In this document: piece by piece, positions 35,847 through 45,314 of the stretch | How the letters are laid out: each line of letters starts with the position of its first letter | Numbering within the stretch: the stretch's first letter is position 1 | Source of the DNA: Mucilaginibacter saanensis | GTDB lineage: Bacteria > Bacteroidota > Bacteroidia > Sphingobacteriales > Sphingobacteriaceae | Reading direction: 5' to 3' | Length of the DNA stretch: 64,000 nt | NCBI RefSeq assembly: GCF_014200575.1 | Contig: NZ_JACHBZ010000001.1 | Location: forward strand, 891,983 to 955,982 | Made by a program: the position numbers and the translations under genes | Notes under the pieces: generated by a model | Told to the model about the DNA's origin: nothing | Seen by the model: the letters and a program-made list of their open reading frames with translations, nothing else | The model's database searches: none

Positions 35847-37043
35847 ATGAAAAACAGATATATATATTGGTTTGCCCCTGTGGCATTATTAGCACTTGCT
35901 TCATGTAAAGGTAAAAACCCTAAACAAGATGCCGCCCTGCCGCCAACGCCTGTAAGTGTTGCCGAAGCTAAAAAAGCCGAAGCCGTTTATTATGATCAGT
36001 ACCAGGGATCGGTTGTATCTATAAATACTGTTGAGCTGCGCAGCCAGGTTCCTGGTTTTGTAACGGGCATATTTTTTAAAGAAGGCGATGTGGTACAAAA
36101 AGGAAAAGTGCTTTATGAAATTGATAAGCGTAAATATCTCGCTGCTTATCAGCAGGCGCAGGCCAATGTATTAAGTGCACAAGCCAATCTGGTTAAAGCA
36201 CAAAAAGATATTGACAGGTATAACATGTTGCTGCAAAATGATGCAATTGCACGCCAAACCGTTGATCAGGCAACTGCAGCGTTTGAAACTAATAAAAGCC
36301 AGGTAGCGGTTGCTAAAGCCGGTCTGGAGTCGGCCCGTACGGATCTGTCCTTTGCTACTATAACCGCACCTTTTACCGGGCGTATAGGTATATCGCAGGT
36401 AAGGTTGGGTACACAGGTAACAGCAGGCACTACGCTGATGAATACTATATCAGCTGAGCATCCCATAGCTGTTGACGTGGTGGTGAATGAACAGGACATT
36501 CAGCGTTTTTATAAACTGCAAAAAACAAGTACAGATACTACTTTCAAACTACAGCTATCAGACGGCGTTACTACCTATAATAAACCGGGTAAAGTTTTAG
36601 CTGTTGACAGAGGGGTTAACAACCAAACCGGTACCATTAAAGTGAGGGTACAATTCCCTAACGAGGATGATGTTTTGAAAGATGGTATGAGCTGTGTATT
36701 GAAAGTACTAAATGATCAATCCGGAAACCGTGTTCAAATTCCTTATAAATCAATATCTGAGCAAATGGGTGAGTTTTTTGTGTTTGTAAGTAAAGATACC
36801 ACCCTTACTGATACAACCACTAAAGATAATGTAAAGAGCCAGGCGCTTATTGCCAAGCAACATAAAGTAGTTTTAGGCCCGCGTGTAGGCAGTGATGTAG
36901 TTATCATGAGCGGCGTAGAGGCGGGCGATAAGGTTGTAACCGACGGTTTTCAGCGCTTACGTGATGGCGGCAAAATTACTTTAGGTAATCCGGCTGCGGC
37001 AGGAGCACCAGGACAAGCAGCCCCAGGACAGGCAAAAAAATAA
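35847..37043 (+). CDS. RND efflux periplasmic adaptor (membrane fusion protein)
   Basis: This 398-residue lipoprotein (lipobox LLALASC, Cys20) has the adaptor order: a lipoyl-like half near VELRSQVPGFVTGIFFKEGDVVQKGKVLYEID, a coiled-coil hairpin (AAYQQAQANVLSAQANLVKAQKDIDRYN...AVAKAGLESARTDL), the second lipoyl half FATITAPFTGRIGIS, a beta-barrel domain and a membrane-proximal domain ending VVIMSGVEAGDKVVTDGFQRLRDGGKI. This is the AcrA/MexA type. It connects the upstream TolC-like channel to the RND pump encoded 35 bp downstream. Confidence 0.94.
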   Translation: MKNRYIYWFAPVALLALASCKGKNPKQDAALPPTPVSVAEAKKAEAVYYDQYQGSVVSINTVELRSQVPGFVTGIFFKEGDVVQKGKVLYEIDKRKYLAAYQQAQANVLSAQANLVKAQKDIDRYNMLLQNDAIARQTVDQATAAFETNKSQVAVAKAGLESARTDLSFATITAPFTGRIGISQVRLGTQVTAGTTLMNTISAEHPIAVDVVVNEQDIQRFYKLQKTSTDTTFKLQLSDGVTTYNKPGKVLAVDRGVNNQTGTIKVRVQFPNEDDVLKDGMSCVLKVLNDQSGNRVQIPYKSISEQMGEFFVFVSKDTTLTDTTTKDNVKSQALIAKQHKVVLGPRVGSDVVIMSGVEAGDKVVTDGFQRLRDGGKITLGNPAAAGAPGQAAPGQAKK

Positions 37044-37078
37044 GGAAAGTAACCGGGGTTTTATAAAAAACATTAAGA

Positions 37079-40000
37079 ATGATAGCAGATACCTTTATAC
37101 GAAGACCAGTTACAGCTATAGTTATATCACTGGTGATAGTTATTGTCGGCATATTGGCAATAAGTAGCTTGGCCATTGGTCAGTATCCTGAAATTACACC
37201 GCCAACGGTAAATATAACCGGTACCTATACGGGGGCCGATGCATTAACCGTTGAGCAAACCGTGGCTACACCCGTAGAGGTACAGGTGAACGGAACGCCC
37301 GGTATGACCTATTTACAAAGTAACAGTACCAGCAACGGGGCCATGAGCATGACCGTTAACTTTGATGTAGGTACAGATATTAATATAGCGGCCCTTGACG
37401 TGCAAAACCGGGTAGGTATTGCAACGCCAACGCTGCCGCAGGAGGTGCAACGCCTTGGCTTAACCGTGCGTAAACGTAATCCGAGTATTTTGATGCTGGT
37501 AGCTATTTATGCTCCCAAGGGATCACACAACGTTACCTTTTTAGATAACTATACCAACGTTTTTGTACGTGATGCACTTTTACGCGCCAAAGGAGTAGGA
37601 GACGTGTTTACCCGTGCCGATGATTTTAGTATGCGTATTTGGCTTAAGCCTGATAAGCTTGCCGCACTGGGTATGACCGCTGCCGATGTAACCAATGCGC
37701 TTGCCGAGCAAAATGCTCAGGTAGCTGCAGGTTCGGTAGGTTCAACACCACAAGAGAACGGACAGCCATTTGAATACACAGTACTGGTGCAGGGGCGTTT
37801 AAGCAAGCAATCAGAATTTGAAAATATTATTGTACGTACACAGCCAAGTAATGGTGCTATAGTGCATTTAAAAGATGTAGCCCGTGTTGAACTGGGTAAG
37901 TTTAATTATGCCGGTAACTCATTTGTTGATGGTAAACGTGCGTCTTACCTGTTAGTTTATCAAGCACCAAACAGTAATGCACTTGAAACTGCCGATAATG
38001 TTTACGCGGTTATGGAAGGGCTAAAAACAGCTTTCCCTGCCGATGTGGACTACGTAGTTCCTTTTGAATCGGTAACGGTTGTAAAGGTATCGGTACATGA
38101 AGTAATTGAAACATTGGTAATAGCGCTGATACTGGTTATTATAGTGGTATTCCTGTTTTTACAAAGCTGGCGTACTACGCTTATCCCGGTACTGGCTATC
38201 CCCGTATCCATTATTGGTACGTTCATCTTCTTTATTCCACTGCATTTTACCATTAATACATTAACCTTGTTTGGTTTCGTACTGGCTATTGGTATTGTGG
38301 TGGATGACGCCATTGTGGTGGTAGAGGCTGTGCAGCACTATATGGATGAGGAGGGCATGTCGCCTAAGGAGGCAACTGTACATGCCATGCGTGATATATC
38401 TGCGCCGGTAATAGCCATAGCGCTTATATTGGCTGCGGTGTTTGTCCCGGTTGGTTTTGTACCCGGTATTGTAGGGCGGCTTTACCAGCAGTTTGCGATA
38501 ACCATCGCTATATCGGTATTGATATCGGCTTTTGTGGCGCTTTCATTAACACCGGCACTTTGTACGTTAATATTAAAACCACATAAACTTGATGAGAAGT
38601 CAAAAGGGCTTGACAAATTCTTCTTTAAGTTTAATGCCTGGTTTGAGCGTGTTACGGGCAGGTACCGCAACGGGGTTGATAAGAGTATCAAGAACTCCAA
38701 ATTCATTGTTATTATATTGGTGTGTATTATTGTAGGTACCATCATCCTGTTTCAGCGTAAGCCAAGCGGGTTTATACCTACAGAGGATGACGGCCGTATT
38801 TATATTACCTATGATTTGCCCGAGGCGTCATCAACCCAGCGTACGGTAGCTGTACTGCATGAAATGATGAAAACGCTTGACAGTGTTCCCGAGATTGGCC
38901 ATTATGCAGCATTGGGAGGATTAAACGCGGTTACATTCGCCACCAAATCAAACAGTGCCACCATATTTGTGCAGCTTAAACCATGGGATGAGCGTAAGGG
39001 AAAAGAGCATACCATATTTCCTTTGGTAGGGATGCTTCAAAAGCGCCTGTCGCGATTTAAAGAGGCCAGCGTGGTTGTAATTCCGCCGCCTGCTATACCC
39101 GGTTTAGGTAACACGGCTGGTTTCTCGTTTATATTAGAGGAGAAACAGGCTGGGGGCGATATCAAATATTTTGAATCAGTAATGCGTAATTTTATAGCTG
39201 AGGTTAGTAAACGCCGCGAAATTTCAAAGGCCTTCTCTTTCTTCACGGCACGTACACCGGCTTACCAGTTAACTATTGACAGGGAGAAAACAAAACGGTT
39301 AGGCGTACAGCTATCTGATGTGAACGCAGCTTTGCAAACTTATATGGGTAGCTCATACATCAATGATTTAACCCTTTATGGGCGTACATTCCGCGTGGTG
39401 GCCCAGGCCGATACAAATTACCGTACCAGTATTCAAAACATTGGACAATACTTTGTACGTAACCAGGCCGGCACCATGGTGCCGCTAAGCACCTTAACCA
39501 GTTATAAGGTAATTGAAAATGCACCGTTGATATCGCATTATAACCTGTTCCGGTCTGCCGAGATAGATGGTAACCCTGCACCTGGCTACAGTAGCGGCGA
39601 TGCATTGAATGCACTGGAAGAGGTTGCCGCTAAAACATTACCGCAGGGTTACGGCTATGAGTTTTCGGGCTTAAGCCGCGAGGAAAAACTATCAGGCTCA
39701 AAAACCATATACATCTTTATGTTATCCATCGGTTTTGTGTTCCTGTTTCTGGCAGCGCTTTATGAAAGCTGGTCGGTGCCATTCTCGGTACTGTTGGCTG
39801 TACCGTTAGGAGCCTTTGGTGCTATCCTGTTTTTAACGTTTAATCCGAGTTTGGATAATAACGTGTACGCGCAAATTGGTTTAATTACGCTGATTGGTTT
39901 GGCTGCCAAAAACGCCATCCTGATTGTGGAGTTTGCCAAAGAACGTGTGGATAGGGGTATGGAGCTTGAAAAAGCAACATTAGATGCCGTAAAGCTTAGG

Positions 40001-40258
40001 TTACGACCAATCATCATGACCTCCCTGGCCTTTATATTGGGAGTAATGCCTTTATTGTTTTCATCAGGCGCGGGTGCGGTGGCAAGGCAAACCATCGGCT
40101 GGACCGTATTTGGCGGGATGCTTGCAGCTACTTCACTGGCTATATTTATAGTGCCCGTATTATTCTTTGTAATTACCCGTTTTGCTTACGGTAAAGAAAA
40201 ACTGGCCGAATTGGAGAAAAATTACAAACCTGATGCGGAGCATGACCCGGAGGTTTAA
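37079..40258 (+). CDS. RND multidrug efflux pump, HAE1 family
   Basis: This 1059-residue inner-membrane transporter has 12 membrane segments and two large periplasmic loops, the AcrB/MexB plan. Visible are the start MIADTFIRRPVTAIVISLVIVIVGILAI, the IGQYPEITPPTVNITGTYTGADALTVEQTVATPVE motif, the proton-relay helix with GFVLAIGIVVDDAIVVVEAV (two Asp), and the matching late helix with the Lys-bearing IGLAAKNAILIVEFA. Length and motifs are complete. It forms an operon with TolC-like and adaptor genes and is closed by a terminator. Drug substrates cannot be predicted. Confidence 0.95.
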   Translation: MIADTFIRRPVTAIVISLVIVIVGILAISSLAIGQYPEITPPTVNITGTYTGADALTVEQTVATPVEVQVNGTPGMTYLQSNSTSNGAMSMTVNFDVGTDINIAALDVQNRVGIATPTLPQEVQRLGLTVRKRNPSILMLVAIYAPKGSHNVTFLDNYTNVFVRDALLRAKGVGDVFTRADDFSMRIWLKPDKLAALGMTAADVTNALAEQNAQVAAGSVGSTPQENGQPFEYTVLVQGRLSKQSEFENIIVRTQPSNGAIVHLKDVARVELGKFNYAGNSFVDGKRASYLLVYQAPNSNALETADNVYAVMEGLKTAFPADVDYVVPFESVTVVKVSVHEVIETLVIALILVIIVVFLFLQSWRTTLIPVLAIPVSIIGTFIFFIPLHFTINTLTLFGFVLAIGIVVDDAIVVVEAVQHYMDEEGMSPKEATVHAMRDISAPVIAIALILAAVFVPVGFVPGIVGRLYQQFAITIAISVLISAFVALSLTPALCTLILKPHKLDEKSKGLDKFFFKFNAWFERVTGRYRNGVDKSIKNSKFIVIILVCIIVGTIILFQRKPSGFIPTEDDGRIYITYDLPEASSTQRTVAVLHEMMKTLDSVPEIGHYAALGGLNAVTFATKSNSATIFVQLKPWDERKGKEHTIFPLVGMLQKRLSRFKEASVVVIPPPAIPGLGNTAGFSFILEEKQAGGDIKYFESVMRNFIAEVSKRREISKAFSFFTARTPAYQLTIDREKTKRLGVQLSDVNAALQTYMGSSYINDLTLYGRTFRVVAQADTNYRTSIQNIGQYFVRNQAGTMVPLSTLTSYKVIENAPLISHYNLFRSAEIDGNPAPGYSSGDALNALEEVAAKTLPQGYGYEFSGLSREEKLSGSKTIYIFMLSIGFVFLFLAALYESWSVPFSVLLAVPLGAFGAILFLTFNPSLDNNVYAQIGLITLIGLAAKNAILIVEFAKERVDRGMELEKATLDAVKLRLRPIIMTSLAFILGVMPLLFSSGAGAVARQTIGWTVFGGMLAATSLAIFIVPVLFFVITRFAYGKEKLAELEKNYKPDAEHDPEV

Positions 40259-40275
40259 GATAATTGAACACTAAC

Positions 40276-40306
40276 AAAAAAAGAGAGGCTTGACCTCTCT
40301 TTTTTG
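40276..40306 (+). terminator. Terminator of the efflux operon
   Basis: AGAGAGG (40282-40288) pairs with CCTCTCT (40294-40300) around a short loop, with an A run before and T5 after, 24 bp after the RND stop. Confidence 0.85.
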
Positions 40307-40664
40307 TTTAGCATGCCTTTTTAAGGGGGAGATTAAGTCAGCCCATGGTCTGCTTTTTAGGCAAACCGAACATAAAGTCAGTATTAGGCTACACTATTAA
40401 GTTAACACAGGCAGGTTTTGGCAGTACTAATTTGTTCGGAACTAAAATAAAAACGGACCATTTTTACGCTCAACACAGCCTGTAAAAGGATGTTGATACT
40501 CAATTGTTAAGGGGTGATAAATGGATGGTATTCTGGAAAATGCTTATGTAATCACACGGTCATGCCAATCTCATAAGCATGTAAAATTGTGATAATGGCA
40601 AAGTATTTGTTAAGGAGGTGTTAATACAATAAAAATTGTAGACTATATCTTAAATAATACAATT
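40307..40664. other. Intergenic leader of the outer-membrane barrel gene
   Basis: About 360 bp without a reading frame that resembles a gene. It should hold the promoter of the following barrel gene, and a purine-rich AAGGAGGTG at 40613-40621 resembles a Shine-Dalgarno but lies about 44 bp before the ATG, so it is not used for that start. No RNA family recognised. Confidence 0.45.
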
Positions 40665-41237
40665 ATGAAAACAATGACAAAAATTATAGCCGGAGCGTTT
40701 ACCGCCTTAGCTATCTTTATCGGAACAAATGTTAAAGCCCAAACTACTCCAGCTAACACACTTCGTTTTGGTGTGGGGTTAGAAGTTGGTGCACCAACAG
40801 GTAATGCCCATGATATTTCAAACTTTGAATTAGGTGGTACTGCCCGTTTGCAATATGGTGTAAGTCACGATCTTGCTTTAACACTTACCTCAGGTTACTA
40901 TAACTTTTTTGGTAAAACTGTGACGTCAAGAGAAGTAACACCTGGAGGCGTAACTACTGTAACATTTAAAGGCAGATCTCTTGGAATGATCCCGGTTAAA
41001 GCTGGTATTAAAGCTTTTATTTCTAATGGCTTTTACTTCTCTGCAGAAGCAGGTGCTGGTTTCGAAGTTCACCCAATTATTGCAGGTGGAGAAAAAGACA
41101 CTAAGCTTATCCTTTCTCCAGGTTTAGGTTATGCATCTAAATCATGGGATGTAGGCGTACGTTACGAAAACTATTCTGGTCAGGGTAATAACTATGGTTT
41201 GGTTGGTTTGCGTTTAGCTTACGGATTTGGTTTGTAA
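40665..41237 (+). CDS. Small outer-membrane beta-barrel protein
   Basis: This 190-residue protein has a signal peptide (MKTMTKIIAGAFTALAIFIGTNVKAQ). The mature part alternates strands of aromatic and polar residues with Gly turns (LRFGVGLEVGAPTG, ALTLTSGYYNFFGKT, GFYFSAEAGAGFEVHPI, LILSPGLGYASKSWDVGVRYENYSGQ) and ends LVGLRLAYGFGL, a terminal strand for barrel insertion. It fits the porin-like eight-strand OMP_b-brl families. A strong terminator follows. Single-gene transcript; function unknown. Confidence 0.85.
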   Translation: MKTMTKIIAGAFTALAIFIGTNVKAQTTPANTLRFGVGLEVGAPTGNAHDISNFELGGTARLQYGVSHDLALTLTSGYYNFFGKTVTSREVTPGGVTTVTFKGRSLGMIPVKAGIKAFISNGFYFSAEAGAGFEVHPIIAGGEKDTKLILSPGLGYASKSWDVGVRYENYSGQGNNYGLVGLRLAYGFGL

Positions 41238-41259
41238 TTTTACATAAACCGTCTAATAA

Positions 41260-41297
41260 ACAAAGCCCCACATCAACCAGATGTGGGGCTTTGTTTG
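41260..41297. terminator. Bidirectional terminator
   Basis: CAAAGCCCCACAT (41261-41273) pairs with ATGTGGGGCTTTG (41281-41293), with T-rich sequence on both outer sides, serving the barrel gene and the convergent aminotransferase. Confidence 0.92.
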
Positions 41298-41350
41298 TTT
41301 ATAAGAATTACCATTTTGAATTATGCTCGCAATAGCAACGTTTTGTTGTG

Positions 41351-42544
41351 CTATTTCAGTTTGCCTAAGGCTTCTTTAATCCTGCGTACAGCCTCAATCA
41401 GTTTATCCTCAGCAGCTGCGTAAGATATGCGGATAGAAGTAGTATCACCAAAAGAATCACCGCCTACGGTAGCTACGTGACCTTCTTCTAACAGGTAAAT
41501 GCTCAGTTCATCAGCATCATTAATAGTTTTGCCGTTATAGCTTTTGCCAAAAAATGAAGTTACGTTAGGGAAAAAGTAAAAAGCGCCATCGGGCAGGTTA
41601 ACTTTTACACCATCTATCTCACTTAATAATTTGTACACAATATCGCGGCGTTTTTTAAAGGCTTCGCGCATTTCAAGCACGCTCTCTAAACCACCTTCGT
41701 AAGCAGCAATACCGGCACGCTGGGTAATAGAGCAGGTACCGGAGGTAATCTGTCCCTGCATTTTATCGCAGGCGGCAGCAATCTCTTTATTAGAAGCAGT
41801 GTAACCAATCCTCCAGCCGGTCATGGCAAAAGCCTTTGACCAGCCGTTAATGATCACCACGCGGTCTTTAATATAATCAAACTGTGCTATTGACTCATGT
41901 TTATCAATAAAGTTGATGTGCTCATAAATCTCATCGCTCAGGATGTACACATGAGGGTGTTTTTCAAATACTTTGGCCAAACCTTCCAGCTCATCTTTGC
42001 TGTAAACACTACCGGTAGGGTTACATGGCGATGAAAACATGAATAGTTTAGTTTTTGGCGTTATGGCAGCCTCTAATTGTTCCGGAGTAATTTTAAAGTT
42101 TTGCTCAACTGTAGTGTTTATAAAAACGCTTACGCCTTCGGCAAGTTTAACCACCTCGCTATATGATACCCAGTATGGAGTAGGGATAATTACTTCTTCG
42201 CCGGGGTTAACCAGGCAAAGTACAGCATTGGCAATAGCCTGTTTGGCACCTGTTGATACCACAATGTCTGTAGCTTCGTAATCCAAACCGTTCTCGTTCT
42301 TTAACTTGTTAACTACGGCCTTACGCAGGTCGGGATATCCAGCTACTGGTGTGTAGTAGGTCATGTTTTTATCCATGGCCTGCTTTGCAGCCTCCTTAAT
42401 GTGTTCAGGAGTATGAAAGTCAGGCTCGCCAAAGCTAAGGCTGATCACGTCAACACCTTTTGCGGCAAGTTCGCGGCCCATTTTGGCCATCTTAATTGTT
42501 GCAGATTCGGACAGGTTATTTATCCGGTTACTTAATGTGCTCAT
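41351..42544 (-). CDS. PLP-dependent aminotransferase, aspartate type
   Basis: This 397-residue class I aminotransferase matches the aspartate/prephenate transaminase branch (AspC Ib-like). Hallmarks are ISLSFGEPDFHTPEHIKEAA, the SPCNPTGSVYSKDEL motif, the DEIYEHINF block with PLP-contacting Asp and Tyr, the internal aldimine lysine in WSKAFAMTGWRIGY, and the late RISYAAAED with substrate-binding Arg. It makes aspartate or phenylalanine/tyrosine precursors in the cytoplasm. The gene is single. Confidence 0.93.
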   Translation of the reverse strand: MSTLSNRINNLSESATIKMAKMGRELAAKGVDVISLSFGEPDFHTPEHIKEAAKQAMDKNMTYYTPVAGYPDLRKAVVNKLKNENGLDYEATDIVVSTGAKQAIANAVLCLVNPGEEVIIPTPYWVSYSEVVKLAEGVSVFINTTVEQNFKITPEQLEAAITPKTKLFMFSSPCNPTGSVYSKDELEGLAKVFEKHPHVYILSDEIYEHINFIDKHESIAQFDYIKDRVVIINGWSKAFAMTGWRIGYTASNKEIAAACDKMQGQITSGTCSITQRAGIAAYEGGLESVLEMREAFKKRRDIVYKLLSEIDGVKVNLPDGAFYFFPNVTSFFGKSYNGKTINDADELSIYLLEEGHVATVGGDSFGDTTSIRISYAAAEDKLIEAVRRIKEALGKLK

Positions 42545-42635
42545 ATAAATTATGTTATCGCGGCAAATATAGAAAATAACTTTACTGCTACTTACGCTTG
42601 TTATTTATAAATTTGACCCTATAATTCAAACAGGT

Positions 42636-43610
42636 TTGAAAGAACAGAAAAGGATCATATTAATTTCGCTGATAACAGGCATATTATTAATGATGGCGAA
42701 GTTTGGGGCATACTTTTTAACAGCTTCAAATTTTGTGCTTACCGATGCTGCCGAGAGTATTGTAAATGTTATTGCAAGTTCCTTTGCCTTTTTCAGCATC
42801 TATCTTTCATCACAACCCCGCGACGAAAATCACCCTTACGGGCATGGTAAGGTGGAATATTTTTCGGTATTTATTGAGGGATCGCTCATCGGTATAGCCG
42901 GAGTAATTATCATCATTAAATCTACTTACAGCATATTTTATCCCAACGTAATTCATGATCTGCTTACCGGTGCGGCTATTATTGGCGCTACCGGACTTAT
43001 CAACGGTGCCCTGGGATACTATATGATACAAAAAGGCAAATCATTACGTTCCATAACGCTTGATGCCGATGGCCGCCACCTGATTGCCGATATGGTGACC
43101 AGCGTTGGCCTGGTAGCCGGCTTGGTACTGATCAGGTTTACCAATGTATTGTGGCTTGATAGTGCCTTATCTATTTTAGTTGCCCTATATATCATATTTA
43201 GCAGCTATAAACTGATTCGAAAATCGGTAGCAGGCCTCATGGATGAAGCCGATTTTCAGGTAGTAACAGATATTATTAACGTTTTAAGCGAAAAAAGACG
43301 TGAATCATGGATTGATGTACATAACCTGCGTGCCCAAAAATATGGTAACGAACTGCATATTGATTGCCACATGACCCTGCCCAACTATTTTGATCTGAAC
43401 CGGGTACATGCAGAGGTATCGTTGGTTGATAAAATGATCAACAAAGAGGTGGGTATAAAAACAGAATTGTTTATTCACTCAGACCCATGCGTGCCCGATT
43501 GTTGCCACTATTGCAGTATGCCCAACTGCCCCATACGGTCTGAAGCGCAAACCGAAACCATAGCCTGGACAACTGACAAGGTGGTGCGCAATAAAAAGCA
43601 TTTTGAATAA
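42636..43610 (+). CDS. Cation diffusion facilitator (CDF) metal transporter
   Basis: This 324-residue inner-membrane protein has six helices of the CDF family. The metal-site residues are in the second helix, FVLTDAAESIVNVIASS, and the fifth, LIADMVTSVGLV. The conserved HPYGHGKVEYFSV lies between helices 2 and 3. The C-terminal domain includes DVHNLRAQKYGNELHIDCHMTLP and ends in a Cys-rich segment, HSDPCVPDCCHYCSMPNCPI, unusual for the family and perhaps an extra metal site. The start is a TTG at 42636; no ATG exists upstream in frame, and an internal ATG would remove part of helix 1. The stop overlaps the Nudix start by 1 bp. Confidence 0.9.
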   Translation: MKEQKRIILISLITGILLMMAKFGAYFLTASNFVLTDAAESIVNVIASSFAFFSIYLSSQPRDENHPYGHGKVEYFSVFIEGSLIGIAGVIIIIKSTYSIFYPNVIHDLLTGAAIIGATGLINGALGYYMIQKGKSLRSITLDADGRHLIADMVTSVGLVAGLVLIRFTNVLWLDSALSILVALYIIFSSYKLIRKSVAGLMDEADFQVVTDIINVLSEKRRESWIDVHNLRAQKYGNELHIDCHMTLPNYFDLNRVHAEVSLVDKMINKEVGIKTELFIHSDPCVPDCCHYCSMPNCPIRSEAQTETIAWTTDKVVRNKKHFE

Positions 43611-44050
43611 TGGAGTATTTTAATGTACGAGTATATGGCCTGCTTATAAACGGGCAAAACCAAGTGCTGATAAGTGATGAGCAGGAGTACGGTCAGCGTT
43701 TTATCAAGTTTCCGGGCGGTGGCCTGGAGATAGGCGAGGGGTTAATTGACGGGTTAAAACGTGAGTTTGTAGAGGAGTGCGAAGCCGAAATTGAGGTGGT
43801 CAGTCATTTTTACACTACTGATTTTTTTGTGAGGTCGGCATTTAATGACTCGCAGATCATCAGCGTATATTATAAGGTAAAAAACATAACGCCTTTAAAC
43901 TTTCCTATAAAAACCATAGCCTATGATTTTGATGGCCAGGGCGATGTGTTGCAGGCTTTCAGGTGGGTTAATATAACCACACTGACTACCGATGATGTAA
44001 CCTTCCCTACAGATAAGCGTGTTGTTGAATTATTAAAAGCAGAATTATGA
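43610..44050 (+). CDS. Nudix hydrolase
   Basis: This 146-residue protein has the Nudix box GGGLEIGEGLIDGLKREFVEECEAEIEV (G-x5-E-x7-REUxEExGU with a Glu in place of the last Gly-adjacent position). It hydrolyses nucleoside diphosphates linked to a moiety X; the substrate is not predictable. It overlaps the CDF gene and bioA (4 bp) so it lies in the same operon. Confidence 0.9.
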   Translation: MEYFNVRVYGLLINGQNQVLISDEQEYGQRFIKFPGGGLEIGEGLIDGLKREFVEECEAEIEVVSHFYTTDFFVRSAFNDSQIISVYYKVKNITPLNFPIKTIAYDFDGQGDVLQAFRWVNITTLTTDDVTFPTDKRVVELLKAEL

Positions 44051-45312
44051 GCTTAACCGAAAGAGATCTTAAAGTAATATGGCATCCCTATACCCAAATG
44101 AAAACGGCTTCGCCGCCAATTGGCATTGTGCGGGGCGAGGGTGCGAGGTTGTTTGATGAACAAGGTAAAAAATATATTGATGCCGTATCATCATGGTGGG
44201 TAAACATACACGGGCATGCACATCCTTACATTGCCAAAAAGGTATCAGAACAGTTGCATAAACTGGAACACGTAATATTTGCGGGCTTTACCCATGAGGG
44301 AGCCGTTGAACTGGCCGAAAGGCTGCTGGCTATTTTGCCGGATAATCAGCAAAAGGCGTTTTATTCTGATAATGGCTCCACCGCCATTGAAGTAGCCATA
44401 AAAATGTGCCTGCAGTACTGGCTTAACAAAGGCGATCAACGTACCAAAATAATTGCATTTAATAACGCCTATCACGGCGATACCTTTGGCGCTATGGCTG
44501 TAAGCGGACGTAGTGCATTTACCAAGGCGTTTGATAGCCTGCTGTTTGATGTTGAATTTATTGATACGCCCAATGCAGGAAATATAGAAGAACTTAAATC
44601 GCAGATCACAGCCATAAAAACTGAAACCGCTTGTTTCATATTTGAGCCATTGGTACAGGGATCAAGCGGCATGCTGATGTATGAAGCAGAATACCTGAAC
44701 CAGTTAATGGCCCATTGCCGTCAGGAAAATGTACTGATGATAGATGATGAGGTGTTTACCGGGTTTGGGCGCACGGGCAAACCATTTGCCTGTGATCATT
44801 TGCAGGTACAGCCCGATATTATGTGCTTTTCAAAAGGACTTACGGGTGGTACCATGGCTTTGGGTTTAACTACATGCACCCAGCATATTTATGATGCCTT
44901 TTTATCAGATGATAGGCTTAAAACCTTATTTCACGGGCATTCATTTACGGCCAATCCTATAGCCTGTGCTTCGGCGCTGGCCAGTCTTGATCTTTTCCTG
45001 GAGCCCGAAACGGCGGCAAACATCAGCAGGATTGAGGCGGCACATGCTAAGTTTGCTGCCAAAATAAAACATCACCCTAAAATAAAAACGGTAAGGCAAA
45101 CAGGTACTATTGTAGCCATGGAGTGGGAAACCGGTGATAACACCTCTTATTTTAGTTCGCTGCGCGATAAATTATATCAGTACTTTTTGGCCGAAGGTAT
45201 TATATTGCGCCCGCTTGGTAATATCATATACATTTTACCTCCGTATTGCATTACTAATGCCGAACTCGATTATGTTTACAGCAAAATTGAGCAGGCTCTT
45301 GAAGAAATATAA
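44047..45312 (+). CDS. bioA: Adenosylmethionine-8-amino-7-oxononanoate transaminase
   Basis: This 421-residue PLP enzyme makes 7,8-diaminopelargonate from KAPA in biotin synthesis, using SAM as amino donor. It begins with the typical IWHPYTQMKTASPPIGIVRGEGARLFDEQGKKYIDAVSSWWVNIHGHAHP, then SDNGSTAIEVAIKMC, NAYHGDTFGAMAVSG, the DDEVFTGFGRTG motif and the Schiff-base Lys in MCFSKGLTGG. The length fits BioA. It sits between the Nudix gene and a ferritin-like diiron protein, not with bioBDF, so the pathway is dispersed. Confidence 0.95.
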   Translation: MSLTERDLKVIWHPYTQMKTASPPIGIVRGEGARLFDEQGKKYIDAVSSWWVNIHGHAHPYIAKKVSEQLHKLEHVIFAGFTHEGAVELAERLLAILPDNQQKAFYSDNGSTAIEVAIKMCLQYWLNKGDQRTKIIAFNNAYHGDTFGAMAVSGRSAFTKAFDSLLFDVEFIDTPNAGNIEELKSQITAIKTETACFIFEPLVQGSSGMLMYEAEYLNQLMAHCRQENVLMIDDEVFTGFGRTGKPFACDHLQVQPDIMCFSKGLTGGTMALGLTTCTQHIYDAFLSDDRLKTLFHGHSFTANPIACASALASLDLFLEPETAANISRIEAAHAKFAAKIKHHPKIKTVRQTGTIVAMEWETGDNTSYFSSLRDKLYQYFLAEGIILRPLGNIIYILPPYCITNAELDYVYSKIEQALEEI

Positions 45313-45314
45313 TT

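Noticed and set aside
40613..40621. AAGGAGGTG as ribosome binding site of the barrel gene
   Set aside because: It lies about 44 bp from the ATG, too far to act in initiation.
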